A DNA stretch of 36,551 nt from JBBIGV01 sp037447335 (GTDB lineage Bacteria > Bacteroidota > Ignavibacteria > Ignavibacteriales > Ignavibacteriaceae): positions 1 to 36,551 of the forward strand of contig JBBIGV010000028.1 in NCBI GenBank assembly GCA_037447335.1, read 5' to 3'. The position numbers and the translations under genes were made by a program. The notes beneath the pieces are model-generated. The model was not told the DNA's origin. It searched no databases and saw nothing but the letters and a program-made list of their open reading frames with translations. Numbering within the stretch: the first letter of the stretch is position 1; each line of letters begins with the position of its first letter. This document shows positions 23,869 through 31,271 of this stretch, piece by piece.

Positions 23869-25077
23869 ATGACCTCACTTAAATATACCAGCGGCGTAAC
23901 TTCTTTATACCAACCGGTTTCGATAAAGCCACTAATAAGATTACAATTTAACCAATATCCGTCTGCGCTTTTGCTCGGATATGGATTAAGTTTTTTAGTA
24001 TGTATCGTGCTGAGTATAATAGAGCACAATTCAGGCTTTTTCAACTTCACAATAAGTTTTGGGAATGTTAAAATTTATTTAACTTTTTTTCTTCCATTTA
24101 TAATTTCAGTCTTATGGACGTTTTGGTTTGGAATACTATGGGGATCGTTGCTGATGTTTACCGCAACCCTCATTGGCTCTGTTTCAGGAGGGTTTCCGGT
24201 AGAGTGGGCTCTGACATACTCGCTTGTTGACGTAATCGGATTAGCAGTAATAGCTCTTGCATACCGGGCAATCCCGGTACCGATAACACTTTATAGATTC
24301 CGGTCAGTTGCTTTTTATATCTTCATAATGTTTATAGTATCATTGATGAGTTCTGCTGATGCATTTATTTGGTCTTACCTGAGAGATATGGAAATAACAG
24401 CCTTCTATAAAATGTGGTTTGGCTGGTGGTCGGGAATGTTTTTCCAGGGTATTATCGTAAATGGCGCTGTATTTTATCTCTTAACCTCCATTATTTTGAA
24501 GTGGAAAAGCAGGAACATAAGGTCAATTGAATGGCAGATACCCTCAACTAACACAGTGAAATTTACCTTTATTGTGCTGTTCCTCATCCTGTTCAGTTTC
24601 TTCAGTATTGCGTACGGGTTCAGCAGAATGAATATCGAGTTTTTACTATCACAGATTGTTCAGGATGATATTCGTGCTGCATTCTCAACTGGTATTAAAG
24701 GCTTTGCCCTGCTTCATTGGATAAGTATTATTGTTATTCTCTTTATGGCTTTTATCGGGTACCACCTTTCCATAAACTGGACTGAATCCTTAAGAGCTTC
24801 TATCGGCACTCAGAATATTGCGCTATTCGAAAGTGAGAAAAGATTTATTCATGCAATCGAAAATTCTACAGACGAATTCGTAATCTATGATAATCAGCTT
24901 CGGTATAAATATGTGAATAAGAGAGCAATCAAAAGAATGGGTATAAGCAGCATAGAGATTATTGGTAAGACTGATGAAGATTTATTCCCCGATTCAATTT
25001 CGTCTCACTATCTGCCATCATTAAAAAAAGCGCTTGAAACGGGTACAACACAAACCAATGAGTATTCGTACAACTAA
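23869..25077 (+). CDS. Membrane-sensor half of an interrupted histidine kinase (MASE1-like + PAS)
   Basis: The 402-residue product has about eight membrane segments between residues 30 and 310, in the style of the MASE1 sensor domain (e.g. FLPFIISVLWTFWFGILWGS, WALTYSLVDVIGLAVIALAY, WFGWWSGMFFQGIIVNGAVF). Residues 318-402 begin a PAS domain (SEKRFIHAIENSTDEFVIYDNQLRYKYVN..). Translation stops at TAA 25075-25077, about 85 residues into the PAS domain. The same frame then continues without another stop for 906 codons. The whole 23869-27795 is therefore one 1308-codon gene with a single in-frame stop at codon 403. As it stands this half would be a membrane protein without a kinase. Confidence 0.8.
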   Translation: MTSLKYTSGVTSLYQPVSIKPLIRLQFNQYPSALLLGYGLSFLVCIVLSIIEHNSGFFNFTISFGNVKIYLTFFLPFIISVLWTFWFGILWGSLLMFTATLIGSVSGGFPVEWALTYSLVDVIGLAVIALAYRAIPVPITLYRFRSVAFYIFIMFIVSLMSSADAFIWSYLRDMEITAFYKMWFGWWSGMFFQGIIVNGAVFYLLTSIILKWKSRNIRSIEWQIPSTNTVKFTFIVLFLILFSFFSIAYGFSRMNIEFLLSQIVQDDIRAAFSTGIKGFALLHWISIIVILFMAFIGYHLSINWTESLRASIGTQNIALFESEKRFIHAIENSTDEFVIYDNQLRYKYVNKRAIKRMGISSIEIIGKTDEDLFPDSISSHYLPSLKKALETGTTQTNEYSYN

Positions 25078-25914
25078 TTTGGCGAGAAATTTTCATTTGC
25101 TGCAACTCATATTCCGATATTAAACTCAAATGGTGAAGTTGAAGAGATATTCGGAATATCTTTTGATATTTCCGAAAGGAAAAGATATGAAGAGAAGCTT
25201 CGCCAGCTTGAATTTATCGTTAACAAAAGCCAGGCGATTGCATTTTTATGGCGTGCGGAGGATGGATGGCCCGTTGAATACGTTTCCGACAACATAATTC
25301 AATTCGGATACAACGTAGAAGAAATTCTGAAAAAAGGATTTTACTATGCAGCTATTATTCATCCCGATGATTACAACAGAGTTAAAGCCGAAGTTGAGCA
25401 GTATTCAGAAGCCGGCATTATAGAATTTTTTCAAGAGTATCGAATTATCACCCGTTCTGATACTATAAGATGGGTTGAAGACAGAACATGGATACGAAAG
25501 AATGCTCAGGGAATAATTACGCACTACCAGGGAATCATTCTTGATATAACAGAGAAAAAACTTGCTGAACAGGTTGCCCGGGCTAATGAAGAAAGATTTC
25601 GTATTGTTGCAAAGACAACCAATGATGTTATATGGGACTGGGATATCGCAAATAATTCTCTCTGGTGGAATGAAGGCTTCACTGAGTTATTCGGTTATGC
25701 CCTTGATAAGATTGAACGGGGTATCGAATCATGGGCAAACAGGCTACATCCGGAGGATAAAGACTGGGTTTATAATAGCATCGAAGATGTATTCGATGAT
25801 GTAAACCAGCACTACTGGGAGGCTGAGTACCGCTTTCTGAAATCGGACAACTCATTCGCATATATACTCGACCGCGGTTTTGTTCTGCGTGATAAGAATG
25901 GCAAAGCATACAGG
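25078..25914 (+). other. PAS-coding stretch between the in-frame stop and the next ATG
   Basis: The 279 codons after the stop read on in the same frame: FGEKFSFAATHIPILNSNGE completes the first PAS domain, followed by a second (AIAFLWRAEDGWPVEYVSDN ... ITEKKLAEQ) and most of a third (DVIWDWDIANNSLWWNEGF ... HPEDKDWVYN). No ATG, GTG or TTG occurs in this frame before 25915, so without readthrough this part is not translated from an ordinary start. Confidence 0.7.
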
Positions 25915-27795
25915 ATGGTAGGTGCAATGATTGATATGACCGAAAGAAAGCTTTCGGAAGAAAAATTGCACAAAAGAGAAGAGGAATTTCGCGCACTGGT
26001 TGAAAATACTCCCGATATAATAACCCGCTTTGACAGGCAGCTAAGGCATGTGTACGTCAACCCTGCTATTGAAAAATCAATTGGTGTTCCACCTTCAGTA
26101 TTCATAGGGAAAACCCATGCTGAACTGAATATACCCGAACACCTTATGAAATTATGGACAAGGCTTCTTAATTCTGTCTTTGAAACCGGTGAGGAAATAT
26201 CACACGAATTTACATTTGATACCGCTTCCGGTAAGCGTTATTTCTTTTCTACTATTGTACCCGAGTACAATAAAAATGGTGAGATTGAAAACGTGCTTTC
26301 AATTGCACGCGATTTTACAGTGAATAAACTTGCTGAAGAAGCGCTGAAAAAATCAGAAGAACGCTGGAGACTGATGTTCAAACAGAATCCTTTGCCGATG
26401 TGGGTTTATGATATCGAAACTCTGCGAATTGTAGCAGTTAATTTTGCCGCAGTTCATTCATATGGTTACAGCAGGGAAGAGTTTCTTCAAATGACAATAA
26501 AGGATATAAGACCACCTGACGATATTCCCTGGTTGATGGAGGTAATTTCGAATCCGGAACGCAGGTATAACAAAGCCGGTGTTTGGAAACACATAAAAAA
26601 AGATGGAACTATTATAGATGCCGAAGTAACTTCCAACGATATTGAATTTAATGACAAACCCGCACGGCTGGTTCTCTCAAATGATGTTACTGAAAAGCTG
26701 AAAGCCGAGCAAGCGTTTCTGGAAACAAATATAATGCTCTCGCACACACTCGAAAGCCTTAATGAAGCAGTCTTTGTTGTGGATAGTCAGACGTTTGAAA
26801 TAATTTCGTGCAACCCTGCCGCAGAAAATTTAACCGGTTATTCAGCAAGAGAGCTGATTGGCGCCACAACCCAGAAACTTTATTTGAGTGAGGAAGACTA
26901 TCTGCGCTTTGCATTACAGGGTAAAACGAAATGGGAAACCGAGGGCACTTCTTCCGGAGAATACAAATTTAAAAAGAAAGACGGAACAATAATCCATTGT
27001 GAATTTACCGTTAAAATGCTGAACCTTATCGGGCCCAAAAAATCACTTGTTGTTTCTGTTTTACGCGACATTAGTGAACGTAAAAAACACATAGAAGAGC
27101 TTATTGAATATCAAAACAGACTGCGTGCACTTGCTGGTAATTTACAATCTGCCCGCGAAGCTGAGCGTGCCGCTATAGCAAGAGAAATTCACGATGAAAT
27201 CGGGCAGGTACTTACTTCGCTAAAAATGAATCTTAGTCTTATTAATAGGCATATTACATCTGATGGCAGCAATATTGATCTGAATAAGATTTCAAGGGAA
27301 ATTTCCCAATTAAACCAGACTATTGACAGTTCAGTCAAAAGAATAAGAAAGCTGATTACATCTCTGAGGCCTGAAGTGCTCGACAGCCTCGGCTTATTAT
27401 CTGCGCTTGAGTGGCAGGTGAATGAATTTAAGGCAAATACACAAATTGATTGTGAATTTAATTGCAGTGTTGAGGGAATTAATTTTCCCGATGAAATTGC
27501 CATAGGAATTTTCAGGATATTTCAGGAATCACTTACAAATGTTGCGCGGCACTCCAACGCAACAAAGGTAATAATCAGCATTTTTGAGGATGAGAATAAT
27601 TTTATTCTTGATATTTCAGATAACGGTAAAGGTATCTCTGAAGAAAATATTTCACACTCCGATACCTTTGGGTTGATCAGCATGCGCGAAAGGGCATTTA
27701 TACTTGGTGGAGAATTAATAATTAAAGGAATTGAAGAAGGCGGAACTTGTGTTAGTTTATCAGTACCAATGAAAGATATTGTTAAATCTATTTAA
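25915..27795 (+). CDS. Kinase half of the interrupted sensor histidine kinase (PAS-PAS-PAS-HisKA_3-HATPase)
   Basis: From the first available ATG (25915) 626 residues follow. Three PAS domains lie at about 15-135, 145-265 and 275-395. Then comes a coiled coil and the HisKA_3 dimerisation helix AIAREIHDEIGQVLTSLKMNL, whose phospho-accepting His is codon 1108 of the undivided gene (27190-27192). The HATPase domain has FRIFQESLTNVARHSNAT (N box), ISDNGKGI and FGLISMRERAFILGGEL. This is the NarL/DegS kinase class, which fits the NarL-type regulator 180 bp downstream. The ATG lies inside the end of the third PAS domain and has no obvious ribosome binding site, so it is probably not a natural start. 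Confidence 0.85.
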   Translation: MVGAMIDMTERKLSEEKLHKREEEFRALVENTPDIITRFDRQLRHVYVNPAIEKSIGVPPSVFIGKTHAELNIPEHLMKLWTRLLNSVFETGEEISHEFTFDTASGKRYFFSTIVPEYNKNGEIENVLSIARDFTVNKLAEEALKKSEERWRLMFKQNPLPMWVYDIETLRIVAVNFAAVHSYGYSREEFLQMTIKDIRPPDDIPWLMEVISNPERRYNKAGVWKHIKKDGTIIDAEVTSNDIEFNDKPARLVLSNDVTEKLKAEQAFLETNIMLSHTLESLNEAVFVVDSQTFEIISCNPAAENLTGYSARELIGATTQKLYLSEEDYLRFALQGKTKWETEGTSSGEYKFKKKDGTIIHCEFTVKMLNLIGPKKSLVVSVLRDISERKKHIEELIEYQNRLRALAGNLQSAREAERAAIAREIHDEIGQVLTSLKMNLSLINRHITSDGSNIDLNKISREISQLNQTIDSSVKRIRKLITSLRPEVLDSLGLLSALEWQVNEFKANTQIDCEFNCSVEGINFPDEIAIGIFRIFQESLTNVARHSNATKVIISIFEDENNFILDISDNGKGISEENISHSDTFGLISMRERAFILGGELIIKGIEEGGTCVSLSVPMKDIVKSI

Positions 27796-27975
27796 ATAGT
27801 TAAAATCTTATGAAGATACTTTACCCGTACATTGCCGGACATAATTATTTTACTTAAGATTAATGAGAGAATTTATTCGATACTAAAAAAATTAAGTTTT
27901 ATCGGGAAATGATTTATTCAATAAAATCAAATGTTCGTTAAAAGTACAAAAATATATAACCGGAATTGAATTTAG

Positions 27976-28608
27976 ATGATTACAGTATTTATTGCCGATG
28001 ATCATACACTTATTCGCGAAGGGTTCAAAAAAATCCTGAATGTAGAAAGTGATATAAAGGTTGTTGGGGAGACCGATAATGCATTCGATATTATTGATAA
28101 GCTGCAATCAACTAACTGCGATATTCTTATACTAGACCTTAACATGCCGGATAAAAACGGACTGGACATTCTAAAAGAAATTAAAATCATCTTACCCAGG
28201 CAAAAAGTTCTTATACTGAGTATGCATCCGGAAGAAAGATTTGCAATCAGAACGTTACGAGCGGGTGCATCAGGTTACGTTACAAAAGAGAGTGCTGCTG
28301 AAGATCTTGTAACTGCCATCAGGAAAGTGGCTTCAGGCGGCAGATATATCAGCCAGGTTTTAGCCGAAAGATTAGCAGTTGAATTTGACTCGAGCCAGGA
28401 AAAACAGCTCCATGAAACATTGTCTGACCGCGAGTACCAGGTTTTACGGCTGATTGCTGCGGGCAAATCGCAAAGCGATATCGCTAACGATCTTTCTATC
28501 AGCCCGAGCACTGTTAATACATACCGGACACGTGTGCTGGAAAAACTTAAAATAGAAACTAACGCAGAACTGATCCGGTATGCGATTAAACATGGTTTGA
28601 TCGACTGA
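27976..28608 (+). CDS. NarL/FixJ-family response regulator
   Basis: The receiver domain (1-120) has the acidic pair Asp8-Asp9, phospho-acceptor Asp54 (ILDLNMPDKNG) and the Thr/Lys switch in GYVTKES. The C-terminal LuxR-type helix-turn-helix is LSDREYQVLRLIAAGKSQSDIANDLSISPSTVNTYRTRVLEKL. At 210 residues it is complete. It follows the HisKA_3 kinase and is presumably its partner. Targets are not visible. Confidence 0.95.
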   Translation: MITVFIADDHTLIREGFKKILNVESDIKVVGETDNAFDIIDKLQSTNCDILILDLNMPDKNGLDILKEIKIILPRQKVLILSMHPEERFAIRTLRAGASGYVTKESAAEDLVTAIRKVASGGRYISQVLAERLAVEFDSSQEKQLHETLSDREYQVLRLIAAGKSQSDIANDLSISPSTVNTYRTRVLEKLKIETNAELIRYAIKHGLID

Positions 28609-28714
28609 ATCTTCAAATTTATACCCCATATTATTACCCGCCGTGGTTTATAGATGTCGTATTTAAATGACACGGAAAATCTATAATTCAACTACTACAC
28701 AGAATTATTTCATC

Positions 28715-28727
28715 TTTTATCTTTGCA
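28715..28727 (+). promoter_or_regulatory. -7 element before the receiver-only regulator
   Basis: TATCTTTG at 28718-28725 fits TAnnTTTG, 36 bp before the start codon. The 13-mer around it is identical to that before nadE at 12849-12861. The receiver gene thus has its own promoter and need not depend on the kinase operon. Confidence 0.5.
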
Positions 28728-28761
28728 TAGTGTTTTTTTAACGTCCGAAAAATAATCTTAA

Positions 28762-29166
28762 ATGGAAGTATTAATAGTAGATGATTCAGCCGATATCAGA
28801 GAAATTTTGAAAAAGATAATACTGGCTGTAAAAGGTATCAAGAAAGTTTCTGAAGCTTCATCGTTTAGCGAAGCAAATGTGCTGCTGAATGAATCATTAC
28901 CCGATGCAGCAATAATTGATATTCAGTTGCCTGACGGATCCGGCATAGAAATTTTGAAATCAATTAAAGCATCCGGCAAAAAAATAGTTGTTATGATGCT
29001 GTCAAATTATACTTCCGCGCCGTACCGGACTAAATGCAAAGCAGAGAAAGCAGATTACTTCTTCGATAAAACAACAGAGTTTAACCATATAACAAATGTA
29101 CTTGAGTCTTTGTCGCGGAACTGGCAGGTAAAGAGTTTGGCACAATCACAATTAAATGCTACATAA
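28762..29166 (+). CDS. Stand-alone response-regulator receiver protein
   Basis: The 134 residues are a lone receiver domain: Asp7-Asp8 (IVDDSADIREIL), phospho-acceptor Asp53 (AIIDIQLPDGSGIE), switch Ser in MMLSNYTS and Lys in FFDKTTEF. There is no output domain; the last 15 residues are polar. Such proteins act as phosphate shuttles or bind a protein partner. Its location after the NarL-type kinase-regulator pair suggests a branch of the same signalling circuit, but this is inference. Confidence 0.93.
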   Translation: MEVLIVDDSADIREILKKIILAVKGIKKVSEASSFSEANVLLNESLPDAAIIDIQLPDGSGIEILKSIKASGKKIVVMMLSNYTSAPYRTKCKAEKADYFFDKTTEFNHITNVLESLSRNWQVKSLAQSQLNAT

Positions 29167-29198
29167 AGAATTTTATAGATGTTTTAGTGCAGCGCAAC

Positions 29199-29220
29199 CA
29201 TGTAGTGATTTTACTACATG
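29199..29220. repeat. 8-bp perfect hairpin after the receiver gene
   Basis: CATGTAGT, a 6-base loop, ACTACATG, starting 33 bp after the receiver stop. It has no T-run, so it could be an operator for a dimeric regulator or an RNA 3' structure. Confidence 0.5.
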
Positions 29221-29412
29221 CGAAACACAATAATTCTGACTCCCTTATCATAACTTGAATGATTGAGCAGCTATTTACATTAGAGTAAATTAAAACAGTT
29301 TTTAAGAAGATATTTTTATAGAATATCCGGAAGTTATTTGAAAATAGTTAATAGTTAAAAGTTCTTTTGTAAAAGATTTTCCCACCCCAAAAAACACCGC
29401 TGCAAAAGACAG

Positions 29413-29445
29413 GCCGGAAGTCGCCCACCTTCCGGCTATTTTTTT
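29413..29445 (+). terminator. Strong rho-independent terminator without a gene
   Basis: GCCGGAAG (29413-29420) and CTTCCGGC (29429-29436) form a perfect 8-bp GC-rich stem with an 8-base loop, followed by TATTTTTTTG. It lies 246 bp after the nearest plus-strand stop, so it ends either a long 3' leader or a small RNA. Confidence 0.8.
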
Positions 29446-29575
29446 GTAAGAGTATTCAAGTCCCGTTTATAAATTATTCAAAACAAATTTAGAGTTGATT
29501 TTCGACATGTAATAAATTCTATTCTCTATACTTCAGCAGCATCATAATATAAAAAGTTTCACCACTGATTTCTAA

Positions 29576-29731
29576 AATCCGCCGACACTCGCAGAACTCA
29601 ACGCAGCATTCCCCAATGCACAGGATGGCGAAACCCTAAAGATAGACGACAACAATGCAGGATTAAACTTCTATCAGGTAACAAAGAAAGGCTCTAACTG
29701 GTGGATACTACCCGCCGTAAAAGCTGAATAA
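29576..29731 (+). pseudogene. C-terminal fragment of an unidentified protein
   Basis: A frame open from 29576 to a stop at 29729-29731 reads PPTLAELNAAFPNAQDGE, then KIDDNNAGLNFYQVTKKG and SNWWILPAVKAE. The balanced composition and the sense of a complete C-terminal beta domain suggest real coding, but there is no start codon and an in-frame TAA precedes it at 29573. The plan (AEL.AAFP.AQDG, DNNAG..FY.V.K..SNWW) recalls C-terminal ends of phage or surface structural proteins. I cannot name the family. Confidence 0.4.
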
Positions 29732-29805
29732 GTATTTCAATCAGATGTTATTTTCTTAATGCTTAATTGTCCGGCTTTGACGGATTAAAGAGGTTAGACC
29801 TTTAC

Positions 29806-30150
29806 TTATATTTGTTTGAGAATTTCTTCTGCTTGAATTTTAATCTTTGGTAAATCTGTTTCTAAAATATCCCAGACTATTTTTGTATCAATTCCAAAGT
29901 ATTCGTGAATCAATATATTCCTCAAACCAATAATTTCCCGCCACTCGATTTCTTTATATAATTTTCTAAAATGTTCGGTAAGCTGATTTGATGCCTCCCC
30001 AATTATTTCTAATTGTTTTACTGTGGCAAACTGCATCATTGAATTGGATTGAAAATCTTCATAGGAGCTATTTTCAATATACTTTTCAATCTCTTTTAAA
30101 GCGTCAGATATATGTTGAAGTCTTGCTCTGTCCCCAAGTTCACTTTTCAT
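29806..30150 (-). CDS. hepT: HepT-like toxin (DUF86, HEPN ribonuclease)
   Basis: The 114 residues are a HEPN-fold protein. The RX4HXY motif is Arg77, His82, Tyr84 (RNILIHEY), the catalytic and modification site: in the known MntA-HepT systems the antitoxin transfers AMP groups to that Tyr and silences the RNase. The helix GEASNQLTEHFRKLYKEIEWREIIGLRN is typical. Its start overlaps the end of mntA by 11 bp, in the usual order antitoxin then toxin. The pair sits in a scarred accessory region next to tRNA genes. Confidence 0.9.
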   Translation of the reverse strand: MKSELGDRARLQHISDALKEIEKYIENSSYEDFQSNSMMQFATVKQLEIIGEASNQLTEHFRKLYKEIEWREIIGLRNILIHEYFGIDTKIVWDILETDLPKIKIQAEEILKQI

Positions 30151-30430
30151 AGATTAATATTTTATCTTGGTTTATATATGGTTGGATATATTTTGAGATT
30201 CCTCTACTCGAAAGCAAGTCTACTTTTCTATTTAATAATTCCTCAAGTTCAAGTTGCATTCTGACGAATTCTAAACCAATTGGCTTTGTATAATCCAATT
30301 CAACCAAAATATCTATATCACTATTCTCTTGAGATTCTTTTCTTGCTTCTGAACCAAATAAGTAAGCACGCAAAACAGGTTTACTTCTAAAAAAAAATTT
30401 TATTTGATTTATAATATTTATTTCCATCAT
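30140..30430 (-). CDS. mntA: MntA-like antitoxin nucleotidyltransferase
   Basis: A minimal nucleotidyltransferase of 96 residues. The GSX10DXD motif is perfect: Gly26-Ser27, then Asp38 and Asp40 (LFGSEARKESQENSDIDILV). The C-terminal part LEFVRMQLELEELLNRKVDLLSS is the usual MNT ending. It AMPylates the HepT toxin encoded downstream. Two adjacent ATGs (30430 and 30427) are possible starts. Confidence 0.9.
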   Translation of the reverse strand: MMEINIINQIKFFFRSKPVLRAYLFGSEARKESQENSDIDILVELDYTKPIGLEFVRMQLELEELLNRKVDLLSSRGISKYIQPYINQDKILIYEK

Positions 30431-30647
30431 TAATTCTTCTTATTGTCACTAACAAAATATCCTAAAATTCATTGAAAATCACTATCCTTTGTAGAGGGCT
30501 AACGGCTTTGCCTATAGAAAAGAAAGTCAAGCAAGAACATTTACCCGCCAATATTTTATGGCGGGATTTACCGCCGGGATTTATAATCCCTTATTACTGA
30601 CTTCGGTCTCACAGCCAACCCTGTTGTTTATTATATTTATTTTCTTA

Positions 30648-30830
30648 TCAAAGAACTACTCGATTTAATTTTCTTTTCAGTTCTTTCACATCCGGGCTAA
30701 CCATCATCCACCGTTATCTGGTTCATCCCCGCCGGTTTTGGAGTGTATCGGGGTAAGTCATAAAATCAGTTTGCAACTTTATCTTTTACATTAACACTTT
30801 CAACTATTTTCCGCTCTTCGCATTAATTCA
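30648..30830 (-). pseudogene. Possible decayed ORF remnant
   Basis: Minus-strand reading gives EERKIVESVNVKDKVAN up to a TGA, then in the same frame LPRYTPKPAGMNQITVDDG up to a TAG. In the next frame MVSPDVKELKRKLNRVVL runs to a TGA at 30648-30650. The pieces join smoothly if one stop and one frameshift are undone. The family is not recognised and the reading may be chance. Confidence 0.25.
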
Positions 30831-30897
30831 CTCCTCAGACTTGCAAGTGTAGTATGTAAAAAGAAGAGGACCCGAACGGATTAGGAAGGAGAATAAT

Positions 30898-30978
30898 ATG
30901 AAAGTATGCGAAAGCTCACACCTAATAAGCAGGGATTTTCGGAAGTCCACAAAACAAAAAAGCCTCAATTTTCTTTGA
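30898..30978 (+). other. 26-codon ORF with strong ribosome binding site
   Basis: ATG at 30898 follows AGGAAGGAGAATAAT and opens MKVCESSHLISRDFRKSTKQ, ending in the stem of the tRNA terminator. The ribosome binding site is better than that of most genes here, so this may be the cut-off start of a lost gene. A functional peptide is possible but not supported. Confidence 0.25.
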
Positions 30979-30990
30979 AATTGAAGCTTT
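30951..30990 (-). terminator. Terminator of the tRNA-Gly/tRNA-Val transcript
   Basis: On the minus strand AAAGCTTCAATTT and AAATTGAGGCTTT pair over 13 bp with one G-U, followed by TTTGTTTTG. It begins 6 bp after the end of tRNA-Val. Confidence 0.75.
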
Positions 30991-30995
30991 TTCTG

Positions 30996-31070
30996 TGGGC
31001 GCTGAAGGAGTCGAACCTCCGACCCTCTGCTTGTAAGGCAGATGCTCTGAACCAGCTGAGCTAAGCGCCC
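30996..31070 (-). tRNA. tRNA-Val(TAC)
   Basis: Read on the minus strand, the 7-bp acceptor stem GGGCGCT/AGCGCCC, a D-arm with AGCTCAGCTGGTT, anticodon stem TCTGC/GCAGA with loop CTTACAA (anticodon TAC) and the T-arm with GGTTCGACTCC are all present. The 3' CCA is not encoded. A short leader of about 80 bp separates it from tRNA-Gly. Confidence 0.95.
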
Positions 31071-31150
31071 TGATTTTTCTTTCGTTCAAAATGCAGCTCA
31101 AATATCTGATAATTTTTTGAATTATCAAAGCAGCATTAAAAAACCAGGCG

Positions 31151-31223
31151 AGCGGGCGACGGGGCTCGAACCCGCGGCATTCAGCTTGGGAAGCTGACAC
31201 TCTACCAACTGAGTTACACCCGC
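31151..31223 (-). tRNA. tRNA-Gly(CCC)
   Basis: The minus strand gives acceptor stem GCGGGTG/CGCCCGC (one G-U pair), D-arm AACTCAGTTGGTAGAG, anticodon stem TCAGC/GCTGA with loop TTCCCAA (anticodon CCC), and T-arm GGGTTCGAGCCC. CCA is not encoded. It lies 48 bp after the stop of the 2-oxoglutarate dehydrogenase gene on the same strand and upstream of tRNA-Val. Confidence 0.94.
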
Positions 31224-31271
31224 AAAATTTTTCTGTGCAAACTTAACTACTCTTTTGCACGTATTCAATCT

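Larger units (their letters stand above)
29167..29805. other. Accessory intergenic region with hairpin, orphan terminator and gene remnant
   Basis: Three structures lie here: a perfect CATGTAGT/ACTACATG stem (29199-29220), a textbook intrinsic terminator (29413-29445) and a C-terminal gene fragment (29576-29731). The 190 bp between hairpin and terminator hold no open frame with a start codon that I would accept. The region resembles the scar of a removed or decayed insertion, next to the toxin-antitoxin pair. Confidence 0.55.
30431..30995. other. Accessory intergenic region beside tRNA genes
   Basis: No complete gene is visible in these 565 bp. A perfect CCCGCCA/TGGCGGG stem is at 30544-30565. 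Minus-strand remnants of coding sequence lie at 30648-30830. A 26-codon frame with a strong AGGAAGGAG ribosome binding site starts at 30898. The tRNA terminator closes the region at 30951-30990. The mixture suggests an old integration site next to tRNA-Val. Confidence 0.5.

Noticed and set aside
29806..30430. Phage or restriction-type defence operon around HepT
   Set aside because: Only the two-gene MntA-HepT toxin-antitoxin pair is intact; no further defence gene is visible on either side.
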